DNA from: JBIICI01 sp044238935
GTDB lineage: Bacteria; Pseudomonadota; Alphaproteobacteria; Micavibrionales; Micavibrionaceae
DNA length: 64,000 bases
Direction: 5' to 3'
Assembly: GCA_044238935.1 (NCBI GenBank)
Contig: JBIICI010000002.1
Coordinates: forward strand, 60,403 to 124,402
The notes under the pieces are model-generated. The model worked only from the letters and a program-made list of their open reading frames with translations, had not been told where the DNA came from and made no database searches. Positions 52,186 to 61,272 of this stretch are shown here, in pieces. The position numbers and the translations under genes are program-made. Every line of letters begins with the position of its first letter. The first letter of the stretch is position 1.

Positions 52186-52851
52186 CTAAAACCACAGATA
52201 TTTCAGATCATATTCCATCCCCAAGCGCCATTGATGCGCGTGGAAATCAAGATCATAATCCCCCACATTCAGCGCCCCAACTCCGCCTAAATATCGGTAT
52301 CCTGCGGTAAAGGCAAGATCAGGATTGATGCGCTGTTTAAATCCAGCCCCCAATTGATACCCGATTTGACGTGCCGAATCTGTTGTATCGGTTAAATTTC
52401 CTGATATATCGTCAATCTCAACATTATGCTGATGCATGCCGATCCCTGCTGTGACAAAGGGGGTCAATGACCAATGACGTGGATTCACATCATAATAGAG
52501 ATTCAGCAATGTTGATTGTGTTTTAACAGAGCCATCCATTGCAAAATCCGCAGCGCCGCCAATATTCGCCGCCGTGATTTTAGGTTTTGTTTGGCTATAT
52601 TCCAGCTCCATTCGCAAAGAGGGATTGAGTCGCAATCCCAAAGCCGCCGCGAAATTCGCCCCATTATCTGGCTTTATCGCCCCACGGGTGGGAATGGTGC
52701 TTTGGGTAAAATCAAGGCTGCTATAGGTGCTCAGCCCTAAATATCCTGCAAAATATAACGGGCTGGTTTGCGCCTGTGCGATGCCCACAAAGAATAGGGA
52801 TGCGACCGCACTCAAACAAAAACAGGGAATAAATCGAAATTTTCTAAGCAT
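52186..52851 (-). CDS. Outer-membrane beta-barrel protein (porin-like)
   Basis: A 221-residue protein with a signal peptide cleaved after AQA (about residue 27), then an eight-stranded barrel pattern of alternating residues. Typical stretches are YFAGYLGLSTYSSLDF, LRMELEYSQTKP, TPFVTAGIGMHQHN and LAFTAGYRYLGG. It ends in aromatic residues (LKYLWF), a barrel assembly signal. Resembles the OmpA-like or Omp_b-brl family; ligand unknown. Confidence 0.85.
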   Translation of the reverse strand: MLRKFRFIPCFCLSAVASLFFVGIAQAQTSPLYFAGYLGLSTYSSLDFTQSTIPTRGAIKPDNGANFAAALGLRLNPSLRMELEYSQTKPKITAANIGGAADFAMDGSVKTQSTLLNLYYDVNPRHWSLTPFVTAGIGMHQHNVEIDDISGNLTDTTDSARQIGYQLGAGFKQRINPDLAFTAGYRYLGGVGALNVGDYDLDFHAHQWRLGMEYDLKYLWF

Positions 52852-52996
52852 GTGGTTGATTATACTTTATTTTTTCCCCCTTGAAAAGAGGGCGTATTTC
52901 CGCTTTATTAGATATGATCCATAATTATGATAGCGATTCGCTCTGTTATAGAATATTGTGTAAAGAAATTTAAATTTTATTAAGAAAGATACCCCC

Positions 52997-53911
52997 ATGC
53001 GTGCTTCTTCTGCGTTGTTTTATGCTGTGATTCTTGGTTTTTATGTGGCTTTATTTGCTGTGCCTGTACACTCTGCAACATTTTACGAAAGCAAATGCTC
53101 CATTCACGATCCATGGGTTAAGGCCATTATCTGTAATGACGCCTTGTTAAAGAAACAATTTGATGAAATCGTTGCCAAGCAAGCCCCCGAAGAGAGCGCA
53201 AAGAATCAGCAATGGTTAACAAATCTGTCAAAATGTAAGGCAGAAACACAAACACGCCAAGAAGATCCGAGAGCCTGTTTTGCACGTTATTTCCAACAAA
53301 AAACATTACCTATTCCTGCCCCTGTTCCTGCAAAGACAATAGCGCCTAAAGCCTTACCAGTGCCTATGAAAACTCTGGCAAAAACACCATTAAAAGCGGG
53401 GGAAATTGATTTAACAAAAGGCAGTGCACAGGGAAGCAATATTGGCCTGTCTGACGAACAAAAAGCTCACCAAGCCAAGCAAGCAGAGAGATTACCAGAT
53501 GTTCAAGGCACAGATCCTGTTTTGAATCTATTGGAAGCAAAACCCAATAAGATTGCGGTCAATCCCAAAACAAAGATCATTCAGCAAACGGAAACCCCTG
53601 AAAATACAGCGCAACCAACACAAGAACAGCCTCAAGATCAAACTATTGCGCCAACTGCCCCTGCACCGTCTTTAAAACCAAGCTCCTTTCAATCAGGGTA
53701 TAATCAAGGACTTGAAACAATCAAGGGCTTGCCTTTGGCGGCGCCGCAAAATGAACGAATCGCATTATATAATGATGCCAGTCAGAAATTTGAACCCTAT
53801 GCACGGGCACAATGTGATTTTATGGCACAAATGGTTGGTCAAGATTATGATCAATGTTTGAAATCCCTTATTAATCAACGGGTACAGCAATTTCAATTGC
53901 TGAAACATTAA
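52997..53911 (+). CDS. Secreted LprI-like protein with long Pro/Gln linker
   Basis: A 304-residue exported protein. The signal peptide ends near HSATF (about 27). Residues 33-100 fit the LprI/DUF1311 pattern: C-x-x-x-D-P-W-x-K-A-I-I-C-N-D, a W-L-T-x-L-x-x-C core and a further cysteine pair. The rest is a Pro/Thr/Ala/Gln-rich linker (about 105-215), and the C-terminal region has two cysteines (ARAQCDFMAQ and DQCLKSL). The LprI group inhibits lysozymes in some species; that role here is inference. Divergent from the barrel protein gene. Confidence 0.75.
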   Translation: MRASSALFYAVILGFYVALFAVPVHSATFYESKCSIHDPWVKAIICNDALLKKQFDEIVAKQAPEESAKNQQWLTNLSKCKAETQTRQEDPRACFARYFQQKTLPIPAPVPAKTIAPKALPVPMKTLAKTPLKAGEIDLTKGSAQGSNIGLSDEQKAHQAKQAERLPDVQGTDPVLNLLEAKPNKIAVNPKTKIIQQTETPENTAQPTQEQPQDQTIAPTAPAPSLKPSSFQSGYNQGLETIKGLPLAAPQNERIALYNDASQKFEPYARAQCDFMAQMVGQDYDQCLKSLINQRVQQFQLLKH

Positions 53912-53918
53912 TCAATTT

Positions 53919-55133
53919 TCAGGCATATTGTCCGGCAACATAGCCGGATGACCATGCCCATTGAAAATTATATCCGCCTAAATGCCCTGTGACATCTAAA
54001 ACTTCACCAATGAAATATAAATTTTCATGTGTTTTGACTTGCATGGATTTTGATGAAATATGATCCGTATCGACCCCACCTAAAGTGACTTCTGCGGTGC
54101 GATAGCCCTCTGTACCCGTTGGCTTTATCGACCATGATTCGATGCGGGTGGCTAGAGTCATTAAGGTTTTATCGCCAATTTCAGCAATCTTTTTTTGCAA
54201 TAAGGTCTGCATGTCATCCGAATCATGTCCCAGATCAAGCACCAAACGCTTAGGGAGAAGATCAGATAAGATTGTTTGCAAAAGCTGTTTTGGACTCTCC
54301 AGCTTACGCCCCTTCAAAAATGTGAAAACAGATTGATCGGGGGATAGGTTCAAGGATAACGCCTCCCCCTCCTGCCAATAAGATGAGATTTGTAAGATTG
54401 ATGGGCCACTCAAACCACGATGGGTAAATAATAACCCTTCTGAAAAAGACTGATTGCCACACTGCACCTTTGCCTCAACTGATACACCGCTCAAGGTCTG
54501 ACAGCGTGTTAAAAATGTATCTTGAAATGTTAGGGGCACTAAGGCCGCCCGTGTGGGAATAATATTTAAGCCAAACTGCGTCGCAAGGCGATACCCAAAT
54601 CCCGTTGCGCCAATTTTGGGGATTGATAAGCCCCCCGTTGCCACCACCAATGATTGCGCAATGACAACACCACGCGATGTTGTCATATGATATTCATGCC
54701 CATCATATTGAATTTGGTCAATGGATGTATCACGATGAATTACAACATTGGCTTTGTGACATTCGCTTAAGAGCATATCAATAATTTGCTGTGCCGACTC
54801 ATCACAAAATAGCTGCCCCAATTTCCGTTCAGGGCGTTTTTCATGCCATGCAATCCCATATTGATTAACCAAATCAATAAAATCATATTGCGTATAATGT
54901 TGTAAGGCTGATTTACAAAAATGTGGATTTTGTGATAAAAATGCCGATGGATCGCAATAAAGATTGGTAAAATTACAGCGTCCGCCCCCTGAAATCCGAA
55001 TTTTTTCACCAATTTTTTTGGCGTGATCCAACACCCAAACCTTACGCCCACGCTTTCCCGCCTGCGCCGCACACATTAAACCTGCGGCACCTGCACCAAT
55101 CACCACAACATCGATTTTGACAGCTTGTATCAT
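53919..55133 (-). CDS. HI0933-type NAD(P)/FAD-dependent oxidoreductase
   Basis: A 404-residue flavoprotein of the HI0933/YhiN family. The N-terminal FAD motif IDVVVIGAGAAGLMCAAQAG and the following KKIGEKIRISGGGRCNFTN block are diagnostic. The C-terminal FAD/NAD part shows YFIGEVLDVTGHLGGYNFQWAWSSGYVAG. Relatives include putative aminoacetone oxidases; the physiological substrate is unknown. It converges with the LprI-like gene 8 bp away. Confidence 0.93.
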   Translation of the reverse strand: MIQAVKIDVVVIGAGAAGLMCAAQAGKRGRKVWVLDHAKKIGEKIRISGGGRCNFTNLYCDPSAFLSQNPHFCKSALQHYTQYDFIDLVNQYGIAWHEKRPERKLGQLFCDESAQQIIDMLLSECHKANVVIHRDTSIDQIQYDGHEYHMTTSRGVVIAQSLVVATGGLSIPKIGATGFGYRLATQFGLNIIPTRAALVPLTFQDTFLTRCQTLSGVSVEAKVQCGNQSFSEGLLFTHRGLSGPSILQISSYWQEGEALSLNLSPDQSVFTFLKGRKLESPKQLLQTILSDLLPKRLVLDLGHDSDDMQTLLQKKIAEIGDKTLMTLATRIESWSIKPTGTEGYRTAEVTLGGVDTDHISSKSMQVKTHENLYFIGEVLDVTGHLGGYNFQWAWSSGYVAGQYA

Positions 55134-55270
55134 CTTGATGCTTTTATCATGGATTGAATCAAATTTTCTATTTTTTCTTTATATCTTTATGTATTTTTAT
55201 CTTTACATAAACTCATATATATATTACAAAAATCATAATTATAAAAAATAAGAACTCGGGAAAATTAAGT

Positions 55271-56023
55271 ATGTATAAAACAAAAAGAAATAGGGCGTCA
55301 GCGTATACAATACCGCCGCAATCCAAAAATTTAAGCCCGTTATTTAGTTGGGTGACCATCGTAGGGGTTATTGGTGGGAGTCTTTGGCTTGCAAATATAT
55401 ACCACCCATGGGCATATAGTGAGATTTGCAACGATTCAGATTGTAAACCTCGGTACACATTAACATCCGCGTTTAATGATTCTTCATCGAATCAGGTCAA
55501 TACAGCGACTTTTAACAACAAAGCTCAAAAAATTACAAAAAATGTAGGTTTATATATTTCTACAAAATTTTTGGAAGCTTTAGGCAAGAGAGAATCTGGT
55601 GGGGAATATAAGACAAGAAATAAAAGTGGTTATTTAGGTAAATATCAAATGGGTGAACCCGCCCTTATAGATTTAGGATATGCCAGAAGAGATGGCAACA
55701 ATGATGACAATAAAATTACATGGACTGGAAAAGATAATATTTGGAGCAATGAAGATTTCAAAAATAATAAAACAGTTCAAGACAAGGCTGTTAGATATTA
55801 CCATAATATAATTTGGGCGCGAATTGAAAACCGCGATGATTATCTAGGCAAAACAATCAACGGGATAAAAATAACACAGTCAGGGATGCTTGCTGCTGCA
55901 CATTTAGTTGGCCCAGGAGGTCTTAATACATTTTTAAAAAGCAACGGTAAAAGGATTCCTAAAGATGGAAATGGGACAGCTGTAACAGAATACTTAAAAG
56001 CATTCCAAAAATACGGTATTTAA
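55271..56023 (+). CDS. Membrane-anchored lysozyme-like protein
   Basis: A 250-residue protein. A basic N-terminus and one hydrophobic segment (about 25-43) lead into a periplasmic domain with a lysozyme-like core (about 95-250). The likely catalytic Glu lies in ALGKRESGGEYKTRN; SGYLGKYQMGEPALIDLGY and MLAAAHLVGPGGLNTFL follow, resembling phage-tail and endolysin transglycosylases. The gene is more AT-rich than gyrB next to it, which fits transfer from phage or plasmid origin. The start has a GGGA site. It ends 4 bp from the convergent gyrB. Confidence 0.75.
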   Translation: MYKTKRNRASAYTIPPQSKNLSPLFSWVTIVGVIGGSLWLANIYHPWAYSEICNDSDCKPRYTLTSAFNDSSSNQVNTATFNNKAQKITKNVGLYISTKFLEALGKRESGGEYKTRNKSGYLGKYQMGEPALIDLGYARRDGNNDDNKITWTGKDNIWSNEDFKNNKTVQDKAVRYYHNIIWARIENRDDYLGKTINGIKITQSGMLAAAHLVGPGGLNTFLKSNGKRIPKDGNGTAVTEYLKAFQKYGI

Positions 56024-56027
56024 AACC

Positions 56028-58505
56028 CTAAGCATCAATATTCGATGCCTTCAACGCATTTGCCTGAATGAAATCGCGCCGCGGCTCGACTTTATCGCCC
56101 ATCAAGGTTGAAAACAGATCATTGGCTTTTTCGGCTTGCTCAATTGTTACGCGCAACAATGTCCGCGCATTGGGATCAAGGGTTGTTTCCCATAGCTGTT
56201 CGGGGTTCATTTCCCCCAAACCTTTGTATCGCTGAATCTGCAATCCCTTACGTCCCATATCTTGGATGGTTTTGTAGAACTGTAAAGGGCCTGTGATATT
56301 GGTTGTTTCCTTATCTTTTAACGATAATGTTGTGGTGCCGTGGAATAAAGTTTTCATCCATTCTTGGGCATTATTCAAACGCTTGGCATCCACGCCCTTA
56401 ATCTGCTCAACAGATATGCGATAATCCGAACGCACACCGCGCAGATGATATTGGAACATATAGCCCGCCACAGGTGAAAATTCACCGCGCCAGCCTTTTT
56501 CACGTTTGGGCAGCGAATCATTTAAGGCTTGGGCGACTTGGTTGGCGTATTGCGTACCCAATGCAGCATCTTGGAAGATGCTCTCATGAAATGCGCCTTG
56601 GATGGCGGCTTGTTCAACCAAATCTTGATGCCCTACACGGCGACCCAAGCTGGTGATTGCGCCGCGTACATCACGCGCTTTGATTAAAATCGCGCGTAAA
56701 TCTGCGCCAATCAAGATTTCCCCATTATCAAGTTTTAAAGAAATATCCGGCATGATGGCATCAATCAGATAGTTTTCTAAGGAAATTTCATCTTTCAGAT
56801 AGGTTTCCGCACTATTGCCGCGTTTGACCTTATACAAAGGCGGCTGCGCGATATACATATAGCCGCCCTTAATCAGATCATTCATGTGGCGATAGAAAAA
56901 GGTCAATAACAATGTCCGAATATGCGATCCGTCCACGTCCGCATCGGTCATAATCACGACTTTGTGATAGCGCAGTTTTTCAATATTAAATTCTTCTGTC
57001 CCAATGGATGTGCCAAGGGCGGTAATCAATGTGCCGATTTCATTATTGCCCAGCATCCGATCAAATCGGGCGCGTTCAACATTCAAAATCTTACCGCGCA
57101 AGGGCAAAATTGCCTGATTTTTACGATCCCGCGCCTGTTTGGCAGAACCGCCCGCTGAGTCTCCCTCAACAATAAACAACTCGGATAAAGCCGGATCACG
57201 CTCCTGACAATCCGCCAATTTACCCGGTAAGGTGGAAATATCCATCACACCCTTACGACGTGTCAATTCACGCGCCCGACGCGCCGCTTCACGCGCACGA
57301 CCAGCATCATAGATTTTTTGAACAATTTTCTTGGCATCCGCAGGATTTTCTTCGAACCAAATCCCTAAATACTCAGAAACAGCACCCTCCACAATCGGAC
57401 GCACTTCGGAAGAAACCAATTTATCTTTGGTTTGGGAGGAGAATTTCGGATCAGGCACTTTGACCGATAACACGCAGGTCAAGCCTTCGCGCATATCCTC
57501 GCCGCTTAAGACGATTTTCTCTTTTTTGCCAATACCTGATTCTTCAGCATATTTATTGATGGTGCGCGTCAAGGCCGCGCGGAAACCTGCCAAATGCGTG
57601 CCACCGTCGCGTTGGGGGATATTATTGGTAAAGCATAACATATTTTCATGGTATGAATCCGTCCATTCCATCGCAATTTCAACCGCCATGCCCTTATCGC
57701 CAAATTCTTGGGAAATCGCAATCGGGCTGGAGAGATAGGATTCTTTCGAACGATCCAACCATTCCACAAAGCTCTTAATCCCGCCCTCATAAAACAACTG
57801 GGTACTTTTGGGCGTATCTTCGCGCAAATCGGTGAGGAAAATATTCACCCCTGAATTCAAAAACGCCAATTCACGCAAGCGGTCTAATAATCGTTCATAT
57901 TCAAATTCAGTCTTGGTGAATGTTTCAGAGGAGGGCAAAAAGCGCACCTCTGTTCCTTTTTGACCATTGGCATCGCCCGTAACGATTAAGGGGCTTTCGG
58001 CATCACCATGACGGAAACGGATAAAATGTTCCTTCCCATCACGCCAAATGCGCAATTCCAACCATTCAGACAAGGCATTCACCACAGAAACCCCAACGCC
58101 GTGCAATCCGCCTGAAACCTTATAGGAATTTTGGTCAAACTTTCCCCCTGCATGCAGCTGGGTCATAATCACCTCAGCCGCAGAAATCCCTTCCTCAGAA
58201 TGGATATCCACAGGAATACCGCGCCCGTTATCTTTAACACTAACCGATCCATCTTCATGGATTTTCACATCAATGCGATCACAATGTTTGGCAAGTGTTT
58301 CATCAATTGCATTATCCACGACCTCATACACCATATGGTGTAGCCCTGAACCGTCATCCGTATCGCCAATATACATCCCCGGCCGCTTGCGCACAGCATC
58401 AAGTCCGCGTAAGACCTTAATGGAATCCGCGCCATATTCCTCATTTCCCACCTCGTCAATGATGGGATCAGTGGAATCAGGTACAATATTCATGGCGTTG
58501 CTCAC
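56028..58505 (-). CDS. gyrB: DNA gyrase subunit B
   Basis: ATP-driven subunit of the type II topoisomerase that introduces negative supercoils. It has 825 residues: GHKL ATPase (EVVDNAIDE, GRGIPVD, GGLHGVGVSVVNAL), transducer, TOPRIM (FIVEGDSAGGSAKQARDR, DADVDGSHIRTLLLTFF) and the C-terminal GyrB block (YKGLGEMNPEQLWETTLDP). The GTG start at 58505 has a well-placed AAGGAG about 9 bp upstream; an ATG four codons later is too far from it. The dnaA-dnaN-recF context is not here. Confidence 0.98.
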   Translation of the reverse strand: MSNAMNIVPDSTDPIIDEVGNEEYGADSIKVLRGLDAVRKRPGMYIGDTDDGSGLHHMVYEVVDNAIDETLAKHCDRIDVKIHEDGSVSVKDNGRGIPVDIHSEEGISAAEVIMTQLHAGGKFDQNSYKVSGGLHGVGVSVVNALSEWLELRIWRDGKEHFIRFRHGDAESPLIVTGDANGQKGTEVRFLPSSETFTKTEFEYERLLDRLRELAFLNSGVNIFLTDLREDTPKSTQLFYEGGIKSFVEWLDRSKESYLSSPIAISQEFGDKGMAVEIAMEWTDSYHENMLCFTNNIPQRDGGTHLAGFRAALTRTINKYAEESGIGKKEKIVLSGEDMREGLTCVLSVKVPDPKFSSQTKDKLVSSEVRPIVEGAVSEYLGIWFEENPADAKKIVQKIYDAGRAREAARRARELTRRKGVMDISTLPGKLADCQERDPALSELFIVEGDSAGGSAKQARDRKNQAILPLRGKILNVERARFDRMLGNNEIGTLITALGTSIGTEEFNIEKLRYHKVVIMTDADVDGSHIRTLLLTFFYRHMNDLIKGGYMYIAQPPLYKVKRGNSAETYLKDEISLENYLIDAIMPDISLKLDNGEILIGADLRAILIKARDVRGAITSLGRRVGHQDLVEQAAIQGAFHESIFQDAALGTQYANQVAQALNDSLPKREKGWRGEFSPVAGYMFQYHLRGVRSDYRISVEQIKGVDAKRLNNAQEWMKTLFHGTTTLSLKDKETTNITGPLQFYKTIQDMGRKGLQIQRYKGLGEMNPEQLWETTLDPNARTLLRVTIEQAEKANDLFSTLMGDKVEPRRDFIQANALKASNIDA

Positions 58506-58618
58506 GGGGTAAAATCTCCTTATTTAACTAGCGTTCTTTATAACATATTTGCTCTTGAAATACAGGGATTTTTTGCGTTGTTGTTGCTTGATCACAAAGA
58601 TATTTATACACAAAATAT

Positions 58619-58658
58619 AAAAACCCCCTGTGCTTTCCAATCAGAAAACACAGGGGGC
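58619..58658 (-). terminator. Terminator of rpmI-rplT
   Basis: On the minus strand, CCCCCTGTG with CACAGGGGG, internal TTTC/GAAA pairing, then five Ts. Ends the leftward rpmI-rplT transcript before gyrB. Confidence 0.95.
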
Positions 58659-58673
58659 TTAGAATGATCCAAA

Positions 58674-59033
58674 TTATGCAGCCAAAGCTTTTTGCGCTTG
58701 TGCAGCAATCGCTTGGAAATCATCAGGATTATGAATTGCAATATCTGACAAAACCTTACGGTCAAGTTCAATATTAGCCAATTTCAAGCCATTGATAAGC
58801 GTTGAATATGTCAACCCATGTAAACGGGCAGCCGCATTAATACGCTGAATCCACAATCTGCGGAAATCACGTTTTTTGTTACGACGGTCACGATACGCAT
58901 ACTGACCCGCTTTTTCAACGGCCTGAACCGCTGTACGGAAACAGCTCTTACGACGGCCATAATAACCTTTCGCAGCTTTAATAATTTTACGGTGACGGGC
59001 GTGGGCGCGGGGGCCTGCTTTTACTCTTGCCAT
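58674..59033 (-). CDS. rplT: 50S ribosomal protein L20
   Basis: Early-assembly 23S rRNA-binding protein. The 119 residues match L20: MARVKAGPRAHARHRKIIKAAKGYYGRR, then a strongly basic helix and LWIQRINAAARLHGLTYS. Its ATG overlaps the rpmI stop codon, so translation is coupled. In many bacteria L20 represses its own operon by binding mRNA; whether that applies here cannot be told. Confidence 0.98.
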   Translation of the reverse strand: MARVKAGPRAHARHRKIIKAAKGYYGRRKSCFRTAVQAVEKAGQYAYRDRRNKKRDFRRLWIQRINAAARLHGLTYSTLINGLKLANIELDRKVLSDIAIHNPDDFQAIAAQAQKALAA

Positions 59034-59497
59034 TATTTCGCTCCTTCTTCTTTTTTAGCGGCCGCTTTTTTCGGGGCAGCTGGCTTTTTTACGGTTTCTG
59101 CTGTTGCGGCTTTTGGCGCTGCTTTTGCAGGTGTCTTTGCAGCAACTTTAGGTGCAGCCTTCTCAACTGTGCCAGAGGCTGCTTTTTTTGCCAAAGATTT
59201 TGCCAATCTTTCTGCAACAATAGCGGCTTCAGCGGCTTTTTGCGCCTTCAAAGCCTGTCTTTCCGCAGGGGAAGGAGATCTTTTCCCTCTTTTTTTAATG
59301 GCATAAGGCAAGAAATTATTCAAAACACGCTGTTCATCAGATTCATGCATATAATCATGACCGCGAACTTTACGTTTCATGGATTTAGGCTTATTGATCA
59401 TCATGTGGCTGGTAAAAGCGCGTTTAATTTTGATTTTACCGCCTGCGTTCACGATAAAACGTTTTTTCGCGCCGCTTCTAGTTTTCATTTTCGGCAT
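59033..59497 (-). CDS. rpmI: 50S ribosomal protein L35 with long basic C-terminal tail
   Basis: The ATG at 59497 begins MPKMKTRSGAKKRF, the L35 start; a longer frame is open to 59527. The L35 core runs to about residue 70 (LNNFLPYAIKKRG). It is followed by an extra ~84 residues rich in Ala, Lys and Pro (AKKAASG, KTPAKAAPKAA), like histone H1 tails. Most L35 proteins stop near 65 residues, so this fusion or extension is unusual. infC, normally first in this operon, is not adjacent. The stop overlaps the rplT ATG. Confidence 0.93.
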   Translation of the reverse strand: MPKMKTRSGAKKRFIVNAGGKIKIKRAFTSHMMINKPKSMKRKVRGHDYMHESDEQRVLNNFLPYAIKKRGKRSPSPAERQALKAQKAAEAAIVAERLAKSLAKKAASGTVEKAAPKVAAKTPAKAAPKAATAETVKKPAAPKKAAAKKEEGAK

Positions 59498-59642
59498 TTT
59501 ATTCTCCTTTTTCAAAAAGTATTTCAAATATACTGGTCATTGAGGCAGCCGATTTTAGCCAAATAACCAACCATCCCGATTCTTATAATTTAGAATCAGA
59601 ATTAACGATTATCTATAATCACACAAGCCCCAAAAATCAAGC

Positions 59643-59678
59643 AAAAAAATCCCCTTATTTAAGAATAAGGGGATTTTT
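59643..59678 (-). terminator. Terminator of tolC
   Basis: On the minus strand, AATCCCCTTATT pairs with AATAAGGGGATT around loop CTTA, followed by a T-run. Ends the tolC transcript. Confidence 0.93.
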
Positions 59679-59697
59679 GACAGGCTCTAAAATTTTC

Positions 59698-61089
59698 TTA
59701 GAAGAATTTAGAGGCTTTAATTTTCTCAATCTGTGTTTCTGGTGGATATTCAATATTCATTGTCGGGAATAAACGCCCTTTCAAAGATAGCAAGCGGAAG
59801 ATTGCCAACATTTCTAAAAACTCAGAATTTACAACGTTACTGCGTGAAACGAAGAGCTCGTTTTGTGAGTCCAAAACATCCAACAAGGTACGGCGATTTA
59901 AATCAAACTGATCCAAATATGCCTTAACAATTTCAACGTTTGCATCAGCTTGAACAGAGAATTGCTGCGCTCTTTCCCCTGCAGCAACCATACGCGCCCA
60001 TGTTTGACGTACATCATTTTCCACAGAACGGGCTGCCTGCGCACGGCGCTCTTTTGTTTGGGCGAAACGATTTGCAAATTCATTCACACGCGCTGTATCA
60101 ATACCCCCGCGATATAAATTCCAATTCATGCGAACCAAGGCAGACGCACTTGTATCACGCCCCTCAACACCGCCTGTATCATTGGCTTCACGGGCATTCA
60201 TTTGTAAATTTAGCTCTGGGTAATAGGCTGAGTTTGATTTTTTATACTCAGATTGCGCCACATCAATATCGGCCTCAAAAATAGAGAGTGTTGGGCTTTG
60301 TGCTAATGCTGTGCGCACCTCTTCTTCAACTGATGCCTCTAAAACATTTGCGGGCACAGATGGAACGACCAAATCTTTTGGGGATTCACCAACATAACGA
60401 ATATAAGAGGCCTCTGCGATGCGTAAGGCTTCACGAATATTGGCTTCTTGCGCTCTTGCAGAAGCAACACGAGCGCGCGCTTGTTCAGCATCCGCCGCTG
60501 TTGTCCGACCGGCCTGCGCACTATCATCAATTTGTGCCAAAATATCCAAATGCTGCGCTACGTTTTCACGCGCAATTTTTAACAATTCACGTTGACGTAA
60601 AACTTCCAAATAAGATTCAACAACAGAAAGACCTGCAAGCTCAGAAGCTTCCCAGACACGGTTTGCTGCAGAAATTGTTCTGTGACGTTGACGTTGCACT
60701 TCATTCCAGCTATCCCAACCATCAAACAACATTTGGGTTAATGTAACACCGGCCTGACGACGCAACAATGTTTCCGTATCATCCGAATCCAAACCACCTC
60801 TTGTGTTTGGATTATCTGTATATTCTTGACCAATATCACCTTGGACGTCAACAGATGGTAAAAATAATCCTTTTGCTTGGCGTAATTCAGCCTCAGTCGC
60901 GACACGGTTTGTTGCAACCACACCATATTCAGGATTCGTCCAAACACCCTTTGCAATTGCATCCCGCAAAGATAATTTTCCTGATGTATCAGCGGAAAAG
61001 GCAACAGAGCTAAAGCCACCCATCGCCAAACTTGTCAATACACAGATATTCAGAATCTTGTTTCTAAAAGACATTGAACGATCTTTCAT
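59698..61089 (-). CDS. tolC: TolC-family outer-membrane efflux/secretion channel
   Basis: Trimeric outer-membrane duct for type I secretion and efflux. I start at the ATG at 61089 (463 residues), about 9 bp after GGAG; longer frames are open to 61116. A signal peptide (to about FSADTS) is followed by two OEP repeats with the typical LSLRDAIAKGVWTNPEYG and YKKSNSAYYPELNLQMNA, and long Ala/Gln/Glu-rich helices. It lies 183 bp after the RTX adhesin gene on the same strand, so it probably exports it. The ABC transporter and membrane fusion protein are not seen. Confidence 0.95.
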   Translation of the reverse strand: MKDRSMSFRNKILNICVLTSLAMGGFSSVAFSADTSGKLSLRDAIAKGVWTNPEYGVVATNRVATEAELRQAKGLFLPSVDVQGDIGQEYTDNPNTRGGLDSDDTETLLRRQAGVTLTQMLFDGWDSWNEVQRQRHRTISAANRVWEASELAGLSVVESYLEVLRQRELLKIARENVAQHLDILAQIDDSAQAGRTTAADAEQARARVASARAQEANIREALRIAEASYIRYVGESPKDLVVPSVPANVLEASVEEEVRTALAQSPTLSIFEADIDVAQSEYKKSNSAYYPELNLQMNAREANDTGGVEGRDTSASALVRMNWNLYRGGIDTARVNEFANRFAQTKERRAQAARSVENDVRQTWARMVAAGERAQQFSVQADANVEIVKAYLDQFDLNRRTLLDVLDSQNELFVSRSNVVNSEFLEMLAIFRLLSLKGRLFPTMNIEYPPETQIEKIKASKFF

Positions 61090-61202
61090 TATTTCATTCT
61101 CCATTTTATATTTCACTGCACCTTAATGTTCGGCACAATTATCACATTATCTACTTACAATGATTTTAAACAAAAAAGCAAGCTATTTTCTATACTTACC
61201 CT

Positions 61203-61242
61203 AAAAACTATATAAGCCTTTCAATAACAAGAAAGGCTTATA
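61203..61242 (-). terminator. Probable terminator of the adhesin gene
   Basis: A perfect 12-bp stem TATAAGCCTTTC with GAAAGGCTTATA and an 8-nt loop. On the minus strand a GTTTTT run follows. Lies in the gap between the adhesin and tolC. Confidence 0.75.
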
Positions 61243-61272
61243 CATATTCTTTAACATCTATTAACCAGTTTT

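Noticed and set aside
57331..57738. Rightward frame inside gyrB
   Set aside because: Fully antisense to a conserved gyrase region, no start signal, no recognisable protein pattern.
59027..59566. Long rightward frame opposite rpmI/rplT (Phe/Arg/Cys-rich)
   Set aside because: It is the antisense shadow of the Ala/Lys-rich L35 tail; composition is complementary and there is no ribosome site or family match.
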